In this document: positions 53,426-64,000 of the stretch, one piece after another
Position numbering within the stretch: position 1 is the stretch's first letter
Layout of the letters: each line of letters begins with the position of its first letter
Source: Oxyruncus cristatus
Lineage: Eukaryota; Chordata; Aves; Passeriformes; Cotingidae
NCBI GenBank assembly: GCA_013399855.1
Contig: VXAY01005956.1
Span: 1,347,319 to 1,411,318 of the forward strand
Length of the DNA stretch: 64,000 nt
Direction: 5' to 3'
The notes under the pieces: generated by a model
The model's database searches: none
Told to the model about the DNA's origin: nothing
Seen by the model: only the letters and a program-made list of their open reading frames with translations
Position numbers and translations under genes: made by a program

Positions 53426-53836
53426 TCAGAAGGGACTTCTCATATATACCCTCAAATATTTAAGACGCTTTGTACTATTTCTCAGGAATCCATATCTTCT
53501 CAAAGTGCTTTTTTTGTTTTCACTTGAAGGCAGCATGGACTTAAAACAATACTGCAGGGAATGTACCGTTCCATAAAGCACATAAGGATGGCAGGATCCA
53601 GGAGACACAAGGCATAGAAAATTGTCGAAAATGATTAGATGGTACAACACATACTGCTCTCGAGTCATAAGTTTCTTTTATGGTGACTTCTACTTCCAAT
53701 AGATAGGATATTAAAAAAGGCAATAAAAATGAAGTTACATGAATAAACTTCCAAAAATGAGTGGAGTTCCACCAGTGATCGTCTCTGCGCTGGTAGAGGT
53801 AGAAGAATGGGGATGTTATGGAGAGGGCAGCAGTCA

Positions 53837-53958
53837 CTACAACAAATGAGCCTCAATGCGGAGCCAGTGGAGTCCCTGGCGAACGTAACGAACCAGATTG
53901 GTCATACTGCTGTGTTGTGTTAAGGGTCCCATCACTGAGTCCAGGTCTACAAAGAACT
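53837..53958 (-). CDS. AFF3: AFF3 terminal coding exon with stop codon
   Basis: The acceptor CTTGTGTATTGCAG is followed by AG, which completes the Glu codon begun in the previous exon. The exon then encodes [18 protein letters not shown] and [20 protein letters not shown], ending in Leu and TAG at 53839-53837 (39 codons after the split Glu). The 'EFF.(D/E)LD..MGPLT..SSM..LV.Y.RQGL.WLR' pattern is the end of the AF4/FMR2 C-terminal homology domain. The [20 protein letters not shown] form and an AHLL C-terminus are what I expect for AFF3. The exon is too short and has no Met at its start, so simple Met-to-stop ORF calls miss it. It is the last coding exon: the frame closes at the expected C-terminus. 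The exon continues into the 3' UTR. The polypeptide end is intact with no frameshift. Confidence 0.93.
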
Positions 53959-56123
53959 CTGCAATACACAAGAAACAGAGGCAGTTGTTTCAGGCAATGG
54001 CACAGAAATACAGGTATTACCATGATTTCCCAATCAGGGCAATTAGTGAGTTCTCAAGGCAGTTGTGCACATGAGCGCAACTGTCAGCATGAAAGAATTT
54101 AAACCACAACAGTATATTTAAAAAGAACAAATTAGCTTATCCATGCTGGAAGTCTACCACAACATGGTGTGAGTGGTTGCCAGTGTTCTTCCTTTAACTC
54201 TGATGATCTACACCATCAGTTTTCTGAGATTAGGTTTGCTGACTTCACAATTTAAATAGCTGGCAATGAAATCTAGCATTTCCTTTTCCATGCTGTACCT
54301 TCTCCCAGGCATGAAGGGCTAGTCTGTATCCTGCAGAAGACCTTGCTTGCTCTTTTCTCCACCACCCAGTTTCTGTTACTGCCATTGCAGAAGTTTTGGC
54401 CCTCTGCTCATTCTGCTGCAGCTGCCGGCCCCAGAGGATGTGCATGGGGTGGGAAGGGAGAAGGAAGAGGAGAGAGGGAACACAGTAGGAAAACAGCATC
54501 TAGGAGACAGGAACCTATAAGGGGGAAGAATCCCAACACTGGGATTCCATGTTGGGAAGGGTTAACAGGAGGTCACTAAACAGAGAGCCACAGTTAGGGA
54601 GCAAGACACCAGTTTACTTTAGGCCATGTGTTAAATGTTCCCTGGGTGAAAGACTAATCCTGTTAGGGCCAACAGACCTTTCCTAATTGCTGTCAATGGA
54701 GAACTGAATTGTGTCCTCTATTCTCCCACAGCTCTCTTTACGCTCGCTGGGGCACAGGCATTCCCACACATACAACACTTACACTATATTTAGGCAAGTG
54801 GGAGCCCGCTCTCAGTTAAAGCCCCTCAGAGCTCAGATAACAACCAGCAATCACAATAACAGTGGCTGAGCCCTTACATTCTCACCCTGTCTAAAATCCA
54901 GTGGCCGGCACTCAGCCAGCCAGCACTGTATTGGCTGCACTTCAGGAGAGCAGATGCCGGGTACAAAATCATTATCAGTACTTTCTTCAGCGAGTAAGTG
55001 CTGCTTTGAGGTCTTCTATCCAAGTATTGACAGCCTGACCCTGGTCAGCTTGGGAGCTACAGCAGTATCAGAGCACAAAGTGATTTGGCTGCAGGCAAGC
55101 ATAATGAGAGCTCAGGGCTAGCACCAGAGCTGTTCAGATGCTGCAGCCAGCAGCTACTTTCAATCTTCCTTCCTCTGTCTTTTATTCCCCTCCTCTAGTG
55201 TAAAAATCAATACATTTAGAAGTGAAATAATGCACTATCTTGCTTGCATTCTAGAGATCTCATTTTAGGCTCAGATAAATAATTTTAAAGATAAATTTTA
55301 AACACTGAAAATTTATCTTAAAGCCTAATTTCAGTTTAACATTTCTTGAAAAAGCTACATGCACTGAAGCCACTTATTAAATTTATGCGTGCGAGAACAA
55401 GTCTTGCTCACTACAGAGCTGATAGTTTTCCACTGAAGACAAAAAGTACTGCTGTCTTTGGAAGCTTAAAAAAATGATCTGATCTTGTAAAGTCAGCTGA
55501 GAGTTTGATTTTAGAGATGGTGAACACCACACTAGATGATCCAACACAAACCAGCCCATGGGCTTTGGGAATTCTGCAGTTTAGTCTGGCCTGATACAGA
55601 CGCAGATCAATGACAAACTCCATTTATGCTCCCACACATTCTCAACCCTACTGAACAGGGAAAATTCCACCAAAAGTACATGGCAGTATGTTCTTGCCTT
55701 TCCTTTTCAAACCAGATCAGCTTGGCGGGTCACAGTTCTGCTGTTCTCCTCTTGCTAGGCATTTTTATTTTAATGGCACATCTTTTGTCCGGTTGACAAA
55801 GAGAGGCTTCTGTCTGCTGCTCTGAGCCAGCTGGACATGAGTCAAGTCCAAACTGGGAGCATGCAGGCATACTCAGAGGAGCACAAAACGTAAGCTGACA
55901 GCCATGGACAAGGGGAGGCTGCACAGCTCCTACAATGTGGAAGAAATCTCTTGTGACTGCATGGGCATGACCTAAGAAACATCTATGACAGTAGTAAGAC
56001 CTAAAGGTAAAGGCTGTTAGGCCACAGTTTTATACCCATCTCTATTAGCTCTCATTGGAGACATATTCTTGGGCAAGACACACCCTGTGATTCAGAAGAC
56101 AACAGAAACAATGACAGCTGACC

Positions 56124-56236
56124 ACAAAAAAAAAAACAAAAACAACAACAAAAAAAAAAAAAAAAACCACAAAAAACACACACCACAAAAACCCACAACC
56201 CAAAAAATGACTGGATCTGTTGTTTGTTTGTTTGTT
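56124..56236 (+). repeat. A-rich/(AAC) tract and (TTTG)n
   Basis: A-rich sequence with caac and acac interruptions (56124-56205), then gttgtttgtttgtttg up to about 56236. Simple-sequence DNA in the last AFF3 intron. Confidence 0.9.
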
Positions 56237-57034
56237 TTTTAAAGGAATTTAATTTTTATCTTAATCATGGTTTCTTTGTGGCATTTTGTTTGCTTTTGAG
56301 ACCATTCTTATTTCAAGGGGAAGGGGGGAAATCTCATTCTTTATAATGAACTGACTGCCCAAGCTCGTGAGAGAGAGAGGCCAAGAGATTTGTCCTGTAC
56401 CTGGGACTCACAGCAGAGTCTGGGGTTTGCACTGTCCTGTTTGCTGTCACGGGGCATTTTGGAACTCACAGTCCACGTGCTAGTGTACCAGAGCTTGGGC
56501 ACTGTGATGGCTGGTCCAGCTGGCAAAGGTGGACTCGAGATCACTATGGGGGCAGGGATGAGTCCTGTCCCAGCCAGCTTTGAATTCTTTGAGAGGTGCA
56601 GATGACATCTACTAAAACAACTACAGCTAGGTTTCATGAAACACTGCAATATTTCTCATGTCAAGGTATCTTAAATACATCCTTCTGTAAGGAGAATGTG
56701 ATACCATCATGTGATACGATGAAGACCTGCAGAGCACCACAGCAGTTCTCATACACTTTTTGTTACAATTTTTCAAATTGCAGTTTAATTGAGTTAAAGC
56801 ATGCATCTTTAAATCATGTATTTAATTAGAAATGAGGTATCTTTCCAGACAAAATGTAAAGACAGACACGGTATAGCATGTATGAAACTCTGATCTATCT
56901 CCAATGGTTTATAATGCTTAAATCAAATTCGAAGTAACACGAACTTTCCATTCCCTGTAACGTGTCTGCAGTTTGTGAAACAAGATATGAAAGAACAGGT
57001 CACAACCCTACACGTCTTGCTGATGTGAGAAACC

Positions 57035-57089
57035 CTTATTCATGCATCCAGTCCCACTAAAGTCAAAGGGACTGCTCATCTGAATAAAG
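57035..57089. repeat. Imperfect hairpin repeat (cagtcccactaaagtcaaag type)
   Basis: The left side 'cttattcatgcatccagtcc' pairs with the right side 'gggactgctcatctgaataa' around a short centre containing 'actaaagtcaaa'. It is followed by 'gctttgcagaattgggttta'. This order matches a widespread decayed amniote repeat whose young copies read 'cccattgaagtcaatggg'. It lies in the last AFF3 intron. Confidence 0.5.
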
Positions 57090-58485
57090 AGTATTCCTAT
57101 GTGGCTTTGCAGAATTGGGTTTATTTGATCGTAAATCAAAATGAGAACAAAGGAGAGTGCAGGGAGGAAAATGCAGAAAGAGAGTCAGCAGGTTTTTTCT
57201 CATCCAGCTCTAGGACTGATAACAGCAGTGGCTGGGTACATTTTCTGTCTGCTGGCTGAATGCCTGAGCTATTTTGATTCAATACCAAGTAGAACATTTA
57301 ACAACTCCACAACACACAGAGCTAATTACAAGATTATCACCATCTCTTTCTCCTATCAGGGCATCCTTCTGCATTCCCACTGTAATATTCTGCAGTACAT
57401 TTGACAGGGAGTCGCTTTCACATTTTGTGAAAATGGATGCAGCTATGGAAAAAATCCAAAATGACTGCACTGCTACTAAATTAATCAATGCGAACAAAGA
57501 CAAGAAGCAGTGGGGAGGACTGGACAGAACTTCTATTATTGTTCCTCATCCAGGGATAGATCATTATGTCCCACTATTCAGACATAAAACTCTATAAATC
57601 TCAAGCTCAGTTTCTCTAAATCAGTGGAAATTTGCCACTGACATTAATGGCAGTAAGATCAAACTGCATACAGCAAGCACATTTGTCAGGACAAGTCAGC
57701 CATCTGAAATCTCACTATAATTTAAGAGAATGAGCCAACTCATGATGAGAATATTTCCTAGTTAGGCTCTGCACCTCTAGTGTCAAAGAAAGCTTTCTCA
57801 GTGATTTGTGTGAGCCCAAAGCTGGAATGTGAATAATTACATTATCATGGGGAAGTTCACAGCTGGCCAACAAAAAGCCAAATTTGTCCTTTAGTTATAT
57901 CTGAGCCACTCCACTATACTTGATATAACCCAGTCACAAACTGCTTGCTAAAACTCCTTTGAAATGGCTGTGGTAAAATCTTACGTTTTGTTGCTAGAAA
58001 TAAACAGATTTGCAATCCAACCATAGGAGAGTCAAGGTCATGGCTTTCAGTGGACATCTCCTAATCGGACTCCCTGCATGAACATAACATCTAATGTTTG
58101 CTTATTATCCTAGCCAGCATTTTAATAGTCTTAAACCCATTGACAGAGCAGTCTGAAAATAATCTCAGTGCCCTACAAGACGCTGAAACTGTGAACGAAT
58201 TTGCAGACTCAAAAGCTCTCACCACTTGGGGCTCATGTTCGCTAAATTATTTGCCAGCTGCTCTGATAACCCCATGTTCAGAGTGTGTTACACGTCCCCC
58301 TCTGTGCTTGACAAGAGAAGATACGCATTGGCTACAGCGACCAGCGAGCAGATTTGGTCTGTTTGCTCAAGCTGTCACAGTTGTGCTCTTAGATGCGGTG
58401 GCTCCGGGTCCAAACGCAGAGAACAGAGAGAAAGCTAAAGCTGGTGAGCCAAAGGGGACAAAGGAAAAAGCAGAGATCGGGGCAC

Positions 58486-58700
58486 CTTTGTTCTCCTTGG
58501 TCAGCTTGTCGGCCATGTCCCAGTGCTCGTAGCTCCGCAGGACGTTGTTGGTGATGTTGACGTGGCTGGCAGCCATGTGGTGGATGCGCTGGGGGATGGT
58601 GATGGTCCCCGCCGAGGAGGAGCCGGCGGTGCCCGTGGTGCTCCCAGCACTGCTGACGGGGGACGGGCTCAGGGACATGGGCGATGGTGTTTCTGTGCTC
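58486..58700 (-). CDS. AFF3: AFF3 penultimate coding exon, C-terminal homology domain
   Basis: This 215-nt exon lies between a strong pyrimidine-rich acceptor (CCCTTTCCCTCTCGCAG) and a donor AAAG|GTGCCC. It enters in phase 2 and leaves in phase 1. It encodes a Ser/Thr/Pro-rich linker ([20 protein letters not shown], then a Gly/Ser/Thr stretch), followed by [20 protein letters not shown] and then [18 protein letters not shown]. The IPQRIHxMAA..V.IT block and the 'W..A..L...NK' helix are signatures of the AF4/FMR2 C-terminal homology domain, which mediates homo- and heterodimerisation of these scaffolds. The [21 protein letters not shown] version fits AFF3 better than my recollection of AFF1, AFF2 and AFF4. 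The donor starts GTGCCC rather than GTRAGT, a weak site that may be slow or alternatively used. If it were not spliced, the frame would read on into the intron for about 40 codons before a stop. Confidence 0.92.
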
Positions 58701-61700
58701 CTGCGAGAGGGAAAGGGAGAGTGAGTCCCCCCCACGCACGCAGTACTTCACTGCCGTCGTAAGTGCACTTCAAAAGTTAACTCTGCACCCCAGTCACGAG
58801 AGAATGTGCAGTGGTACCTCCTGATTTTATGAGAAAGGAGAGCTTATAAACTGGGGATGACTGAAAATAAAAAGGGATTTAATTTTCCCTTTAAATGAAC
58901 CTGTTATTTAAAAAAAAAAAAACTATCATAAAAATAGAGCAATCTTTCAGAGAAAGAGGCATCTCATCGCTGTAATGATTTTCCTACCTGCTGCCAGAAG
59001 CTGCAATGGCAGTTAGAAAACACTCAATGTGCAATATTGGCTTATTATCGAAGTATTTTCTGGGAACCACAATGACAGTTTGCTCCAAAAACAGTCACCG
59101 CAATAAGTTAAGAGCCAAGTCTTAAAAGCACCCTGCTGAGCAGTATTAGGTCCTGAGGGTATTGTAGGATTATGAATATCTCTATAGGATTCTTTAAGGC
59201 CATGGAGATTTGTTCTAATTGCCTACAGTTTCATCTGCACAGTTCTGTACAAAGCAGTGTTTTAAGTTACCTACTTAGTGTGGCACTAATGTTCTAATAT
59301 AGATTTTCCTTTAATTCTAACACCAGCAATTAGGAATCACCTGCTGGCTGCAGGCAGTGCTGCGGTCAGCACAGCAAGCTCTTGTTTAGAGCTGTGCAGT
59401 GCTGAATGCTCACAAAACAGCTATTCTCTTTGAAAATTTACAGAATCATGGAATTGTTCAGGTTGGAAAATACCTTTGAGATCATTGAGTCCAACCACTA
59501 ACACAGCACTGCCAAGTCCACCACTAACCCATGTCCCCAAGTGCCCCATCTACATATCTCATATCTTTTGAATACCTCCAAGGATGGTGGCTCAACCTCT
59601 TCCCTGGGCAGACTATTCCAGTGCTTGATAACTCTTCTGGTGAAGAAATTATTCCTAAACCTCCCCTGGTGTAACTTGTGGCCATTTCTTCTTGTCCTAT
59701 CATTTGTTATGTGGGAGAAGTAACAAAAGCTACCCTTCATCAGATCAACACTCCCACCCAACCTGGTGTTATCCACAAACTGACTAAGGGTGCCCTTGAT
59801 CCCCTCGTCCAGATCATCGATAAAGATACGAAATAGGACTGACCCCAGTACTGAGCCCTGGGGAACACCACTGGTGACCAGCTCCAGCTGGATGTAACTC
59901 CATTTGGAACCACTTACCCATACAAAAGCATTCTATTTGCTGTGGAATACACTTGAGATGCAGGGCTGCAGGACAAACTGCCACCACGGCCTTGGGCTGA
60001 AAGGCATTGATGGCAACAGCTTTTGCTGCAGATTTTCCAGCAGTGCCCTGCTGTTACCTGTGCTCAACAACAGGCTCCTGTGATATATTCTTTTTCCAGA
60101 GCTAGAGACCATGATGATTTGGCAGCTAGTAGCTTTTAACACAGCTTATGTGTTAGAGTTTAAGCATATCCTAATGCACAAGCGTTTTATTTTTAAGTCT
60201 CAAAACATCCTGGTTATCTGATGTGCCACAGTGTCTTTAATGCACAGGAAAGCTGAACTATACTAGATTAGGTCTGGGAGCAGTTAAAAATGATACGTAT
60301 CTGAGGACACCAAGAGTATTTTGCTAGAGCCACTTAGAACAAGCTGACGCACTTCTGCCAAATAAAGCACATTGTTCATTGGATTTTCCCTGTTGTGCAC
60401 AGCCATTATTACTGTGGTGAGCCCACTAAATCTCTGTATTTTGTGCTTTCTGTTGCTAGAGGTGGGAAACATTTCTGTAATGAAACCAGGGAAAATTTGT
60501 TTCACTGCCAGCCTGGAACCCTGACCAACTTTGTAGAGGTTCACAACCCTTTCAAACAAGAGTAGGCAGAAATTCCAGTGAACCCAACTGAGATTTTTGA
60601 TGTTTTGAGATCCTGAGGACACTACAATTCATGGCAATGGATTAAGTTTTGCTTTGTTAAAAAAAAGTAAAATATGTGAGATTGCCCCACTGTTTCCCCG
60701 TTCTGCACCAGGCTGCTGATCCATCTCCAGTGGTGCCATACCTCTGTGGTGTGTGAATTCTCTTCCCATCTGGTACAAAGTCGCAGGGGAATAAGAGGGA
60801 ACTGTAGAGTGAGTAGCCCTGGGGAAGGCAGAGCACGAGCTGCCGGGGCAGCACCAGGCCTGTGATGAGCTGTGGGCCACCAGGAGTCACCTGAGACATA
60901 CAGCCACTCTGAGCCAGCCAGAGAGCTTTTCTTCTGAGACTCCACACAGGGGGGATAGAAGACCTGAGTGCGGACTGTGGTCACAGGTCACAGGTGTCAC
61001 AATAATGCTGTTATAACACGGCCTTGTCATGTTCAGTTATTCTCACCTGTCAAGTGCTTCCTTCTCTGAATAAAAGACAGAGATGTGCACTTTCAGAGCT
61101 TTTGCTTCCTTATCTCCAAAGTTAGTGGGAAGAGACCGATCAGCTGGGTGTTACATTAGAACTGATGCTGACCTGAAGGCTGGGTTTCTGCTGCCTACTT
61201 TGTGACTAGACAAGAATTTTATCCTCCAGTGAAAACCCACTTATTCTAAATCCTGAACACCCAATAGCTCCTTTAAATAGTGAGGGAGGTGTCATCACCT
61301 GCAGAGCACACACTTCATCCTGTCTATTGTAGGACAGGAATAAAAGGATAACTTCTGGTCCATGAAATGTGTATGTACAAGCCACTTCTTAAGGAAAAAA
61401 AAGAGATGCAATGCTCCAGTGGTCTATTTCGCCACTAAAACTTTATGTAAACATTTATGTGTTTTTACTGCAATACAAGGTTTCACTGACATTTAAATGC
61501 CTCAAAAAACTGGCACATAATGAGTAATTTAATGTAGTAGTTGCTTTTCCAGTGTTAAAATATATTTTCAGCTTTAATTTTAAGGTGATTTTGTATTTCA
61601 TCACTTTAGTTTCTGTTATAATCTATACTTAAATATCTCTATACACACATATTCAAAATAACTTTGGGTATTTGGGGTGTGTATGTATATATATCTATGC

Positions 61701-62748
61701 CCCAAAACATTTTGAATTACCTAAGACAATATTTTCCTTTAAGCAAAATGTTGGAATTCTTGGTTTTGCACTGATTGAAAAAAAAGTCTCCTTGAAAACT
61801 TCAATTCTCTGTGTGCTAAACTTCAACCCCTTCTACAGTTTTATTATGTTGTTTTCTTGGTGTGTCTAATAGTAATTTCTTCTGAACTACCAGAAAGAGA
61901 CCATTAACAATAATCATTCTCACCTAGAACTGAGCCCACTCAAGTCAAGATGGAAAGAAAGTTAAAAGTCCTTCACCTTTGCTTTACCTGTTTCTGTGTG
62001 ATACAGGAGGAAGGAGCAGGAAAGATGTGTCAGGTGCCAACAGAGATTGCAAGATAAAGGCAAGGTTTCAGCAGCAACGCACCTTCATTGAGCAGCAGAT
62101 CATAACTGAATTACCCTGACTTCGTTACACAGGTGAGGGTGTTTTAACGTTAGTATAAAACCACTGATAATTGGCTGACTAAGTGCCTTCACATTTTCAC
62201 CACTATTATACCTTCAGTTTTATTAAACAGCACTTACCATATATCAATGAAATATTCATTGGTCTTTCATTGCTGAACGAATCATTGAAAAATCATTGCA
62301 GTGAAGGTTAACTTTACTTTGGCTTCCTAAAATGACACGGTACTTGCCAGCTAATTAACAGCTATTTTTATGGCCTTCATTTGGCTTGAGAAGCAAACTG
62401 TCAAAGAATTCAGCACAGACCCACCACAGCTGATTTTTAGACTTAAGGGGGCTTTGCCCAGATGAAGGTGTGTTTCAGCTCTTCCTTCCCCATCACAGTG
62501 GATTGCTCACACGGGTACCTGATGTAGTCTGGTGGGAGCCCCCTCACCCCCACAAGCCCAAGGCAGCTGTACGATCAATTCTGTAGGCAAAAAGAACATT
62601 TTCTACCTAATACATATTTCTAAGACACCTGTAGTTCCCAGAAGCTGATCCCGTGGCCTGTCCTTTGCCTTCAGAGGCACAAAAACCATCTCCCCACCTC
62701 TTGGAACCATTTGTTCCCAGACAGAAGCACTCAGCAGCAAATACTCAC
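58701..62748 (-). other. AFF3 intron containing a CR1 insertion
   Basis: This is a phase-2 intron of 4048 bases, from the donor GTGAGT at 62748 to the acceptor CTCTCGCAG ending at 58701. The main recognisable content is the CR1 3' fragment at 59437-59925, in the same orientation as the gene. I see no further exon in it. Confidence 0.88.
59437..59925 (-). mobile_element. CR1 LINE, 5'-truncated 3' fragment
   Basis: On the minus strand this reads from reverse-transcriptase coding sequence into the CR1 3' tail. The plus strand begins with a degenerate tail (acagaatcatggaattgttc), followed by gagatcattgagtccaacca, the typical avian CR1 3' end. Translated on the minus strand it holds the ORF2 C-terminal signature [19 protein letters not shown] followed by PPSLEVFKR. 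Farther upstream (plus 59780-59900) is the conserved stretch around 'gccctggggaacaccactgg', part of the reverse-transcriptase domain. The 5' end near 59925 is the usual truncation of target-primed LINE copies. Internal stops and a deleted segment between the two coding blocks show it is dead. It sits in an AFF3 intron in sense orientation. Confidence 0.92.
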
Positions 62749-62798
62749 TTTCCATTGCCGCCCCAAGGTGAGGGGGCCTGTGAGGCTTTTGAAGAGTT
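62749..62798 (-). CDS. AFF3: AFF3 internal coding exon (third from last)
   Basis: This 50-nt exon on the minus strand begins after the acceptor TTGTACTTACAG and ends at the donor AAA|GTGAGT. It starts in phase 0 and encodes NSSKASQAPSPWGGNG plus two bases (AA). These join the first base of the next exon to give Lys, so the reading frame continues exactly. The NSSK-SQAPSPW motif is typical of the linker inside the AF4/FMR2 C-terminal homology region, after the helical part that ends in a 'KYS..L..YFK'-like stretch. AFF3 is a nuclear transcription-elongation cofactor that scaffolds P-TEFb in super-elongation-complex-like assemblies; that role is family knowledge. The preceding exon is not found up to 64000, so it must lie outside. 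The family assignment is strong. The choice of AFF3 over AFF2 or AFF4 rests mainly on the two downstream exons. Confidence 0.88.
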
Positions 62799-64000
62799 CT
62801 GTAAGTACAAAACCAAAATGTAAATACAGGTGATGCAAGCACATGAATACTGATGACAGAAGCCTCAACACTCCCCGTTTTCACTGCAAGAGCTACAGTG
62901 CATATAGCAGAACAGCTCTGCACATCGGTCCCATAATTAAGTGGCTGGTGGATGATTGGTAGGTTCCAACCAGTAGCTTGAAAGTCACTTGATGAAAGAG
63001 GGAATAAGTTCCAGTAAAAGCAGATGTAGGTCACGAAGAAGTGGTTTAATTACCACTGGAACTTATTCTACAAAGTAAGTTCTTCAGAGTGCAAATGACT
63101 GCTTATCATTAGGGGGACCTTCAATATTTTAATAAGGAACAAAAAGAATTTGGCTTGATGCCTTAATGAAATTAATCCCTCCCAAATTGCTAGGGAAGGT
63201 GGCTTGGGATTCAGATAGGAGTATAAATAACATTTCCAGTAAGGATCTGCTTGAATGCCCTTGTTTTTATGTATTTTAGTTGCACAAATTGACTTTCCTT
63301 ACCTGCTTACTCATTCTGCCTTTCACGTCTGTGTAGCACCTTGTAAAACCCTGTACAAAAAGATTGCCGAGCAACAATAAAGCCCAGGTTTTTCCAGACT
63401 TGCTCAGACTGAGTGGTATTTTATTTTCCATACAAAGTGGTAGTATCAGGGCTGAGGCTATCTACGTGTGCTCTCTGAAAATAATCACTCAGCTCCCTTG
63501 CTAGAAGTCAGCACGCACAGTGAAAATTCAATCAAATTTTACAAGTTCTCTGCACAGAATTACCATTATTACAACGCTCATGCAGTTACTGTAATCACCA
63601 TTTTGCATGGGAGGCACAGAGATTCAGCGGAGCCCAGAGCCTACCCTTGACTTCCAAAACACAGCAAGCAGCCCAACAGTCCTGACCAAAGCAGCAAACA
63701 CTGTCAAACCATGACACTGGCACTGGCCTGTGCGTTCTGCACAGCACGTATGTCATGTGTATTTGTGCCACCCGCTCATATATAGGAAGGAGGGAGATCC
63801 TAAACTGCCCTGGAAAGCTTTCACAGACGAAGAAGAAGCTTTGATGTTAAGTTCTGTTGTCTGGGGATTGTTCCCAACATTACCTGGAGACAAACTATAG
63901 ATCTGCCAAGAATAGGACTAGATCTCAATTGGAGTTAGTTATTTGATAATGAAAATATTTAGCAAAAGTATTTCAATAACAATTGACAACGCATTTTCAA
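62799..64000 (-). other. AFF3 intron, partial
   Basis: The 3' part of the next upstream intron begins at the acceptor TACTTACAG. I searched the minus strand for the expected preceding exon (a stretch ending in a 'YFK'-like sequence before a GT) and did not find it, so the intron runs off the window. A plus-strand stretch at about 63330-63420 with an AATAAA resembles the end of an old retroelement but is not identifiable. Confidence 0.75.

Larger units (their letters stand above)
44415..53836 (-). other. AFF3: Inferred AFF3 3' untranslated region
   Basis: After the TAG at 53837 no splice signal is required, and the transcript is expected to run on. The region is AT-rich with many stops in all frames. 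Its distal 600 bases (44420-45030) have the look of a distal mammalian or avian 3' UTR: U-rich, AUUUA-containing and ending in an AATAAA. The full span would be about 9.4 kb, longer than the roughly 5-6 kb I recall for human AFF3, so this end is an inference. Shorter forms could use AATAAA hexamers at 53425-53420, 52718-52713, 52533-52528 or 50786-50781 (minus strand). The span includes microsatellites (45133-45159, 48972-49035, 49699-49730) and a large palindrome (45174-45529). Open frames on either strand here, such as 47716-48180, match nothing I recognise. Confidence 0.5.
53959..58485 (-). other. AFF3 last intron
   Basis: This is a phase-1 intron of 4527 bases, from the donor GTGCCC at 58485 to the acceptor TTGCAG ending at 53959. 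It contains an A-rich/(ACA) tract and a (TTTG)n run at 56124-56236, and an imperfect hairpin repeat at 57035-57089. Open frames such as 57274-57597 (plus) and 56341-56649 (minus) show no recognisable protein and are treated as chance. Confidence 0.88.

Noticed and set aside
53541..53837. 98-codon minus-strand frame resembling a membrane protein
   Set aside because: It lies almost entirely in the AFF3 3' UTR, directly after the stop codon. The hydrophobic look comes from U-rich UTR sequence.
57274..57597. 107-codon plus-strand frame in the last intron
   Set aside because: No family recognised and antisense to AFF3 within an intron; single frame without splice support.
58367..58735. 122-codon minus-strand frame as a complete small gene
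   Set aside because: Its middle is the true AFF3 exon 58486-58700. Both ends are intron read-through beyond the splice sites, and the Met start is intronic.
62603..63034. 143-codon minus-strand frame as a gene
   Set aside because: It crosses the AFF3 exon 62749-62798 in the wrong frame. The correct frame is short and has no Met.
1..64000. CRISPR arrays, bacterial operons, tRNA or rRNA genes
   Set aside because: None is visible. The repeat content and exon structure are those of a bird nuclear genome.

Overview
This is a vertebrate nuclear window, almost certainly from a bird. The clearest lineage marker is a CR1 LINE 3' end at about 59437-59925. It has the avian-type tail (a line like 'gagtccaacc' followed by the C-terminal reverse-transcriptase-ORF remnant). 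A second, much older CR1/L3-like fragment lies at about 11028-11470. There are no L1 or Alu-type repeats and no prokaryotic gene organisation.

The only protein-coding gene I can support is the 3' end of an AF4/FMR2-family gene on the minus strand, best matched to AFF3 (LAF4). Three exons are present, each with consensus splice sites and exactly matching phases: 62749-62798 (50 nt), 58486-58700 (215 nt) and the last coding exon 53837-53958, ending in TAG. Together they encode the linker and the final part of the family's C-terminal homology domain. More 5' exons must lie beyond position 64000. The last coding exon continues into a long inferred 3' UTR that probably ends near 44415, just past a minus-strand AATAAA at 44439-44434. 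Inside that UTR is a nearly perfect 2 x 178 bp palindrome (45174-45529), which is either a fold-back assembly artefact or a very large hairpin.

From 1 to about 44400 I see no protein-coding gene. This stretch is intergenic, downstream of AFF3. It holds old repeat fragments, homopolymer and microsatellite tracts, a CpG-rich patch at 43725-44045, AT-rich stretches that look like conserved non-coding DNA, one candidate non-coding exon (20098-20263, plus strand), and one degraded protein-like reading frame (35143-35730, minus strand) that I cannot name. The intergenic region could carry regulatory DNA for AFF3, but nothing in the sequence alone proves this.

I did not find a new multi-gene system. 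The items most worth checking are the palindrome, the unnamed degraded reading frame, the plus-strand candidate exon and the length of the AFF3 3' UTR.
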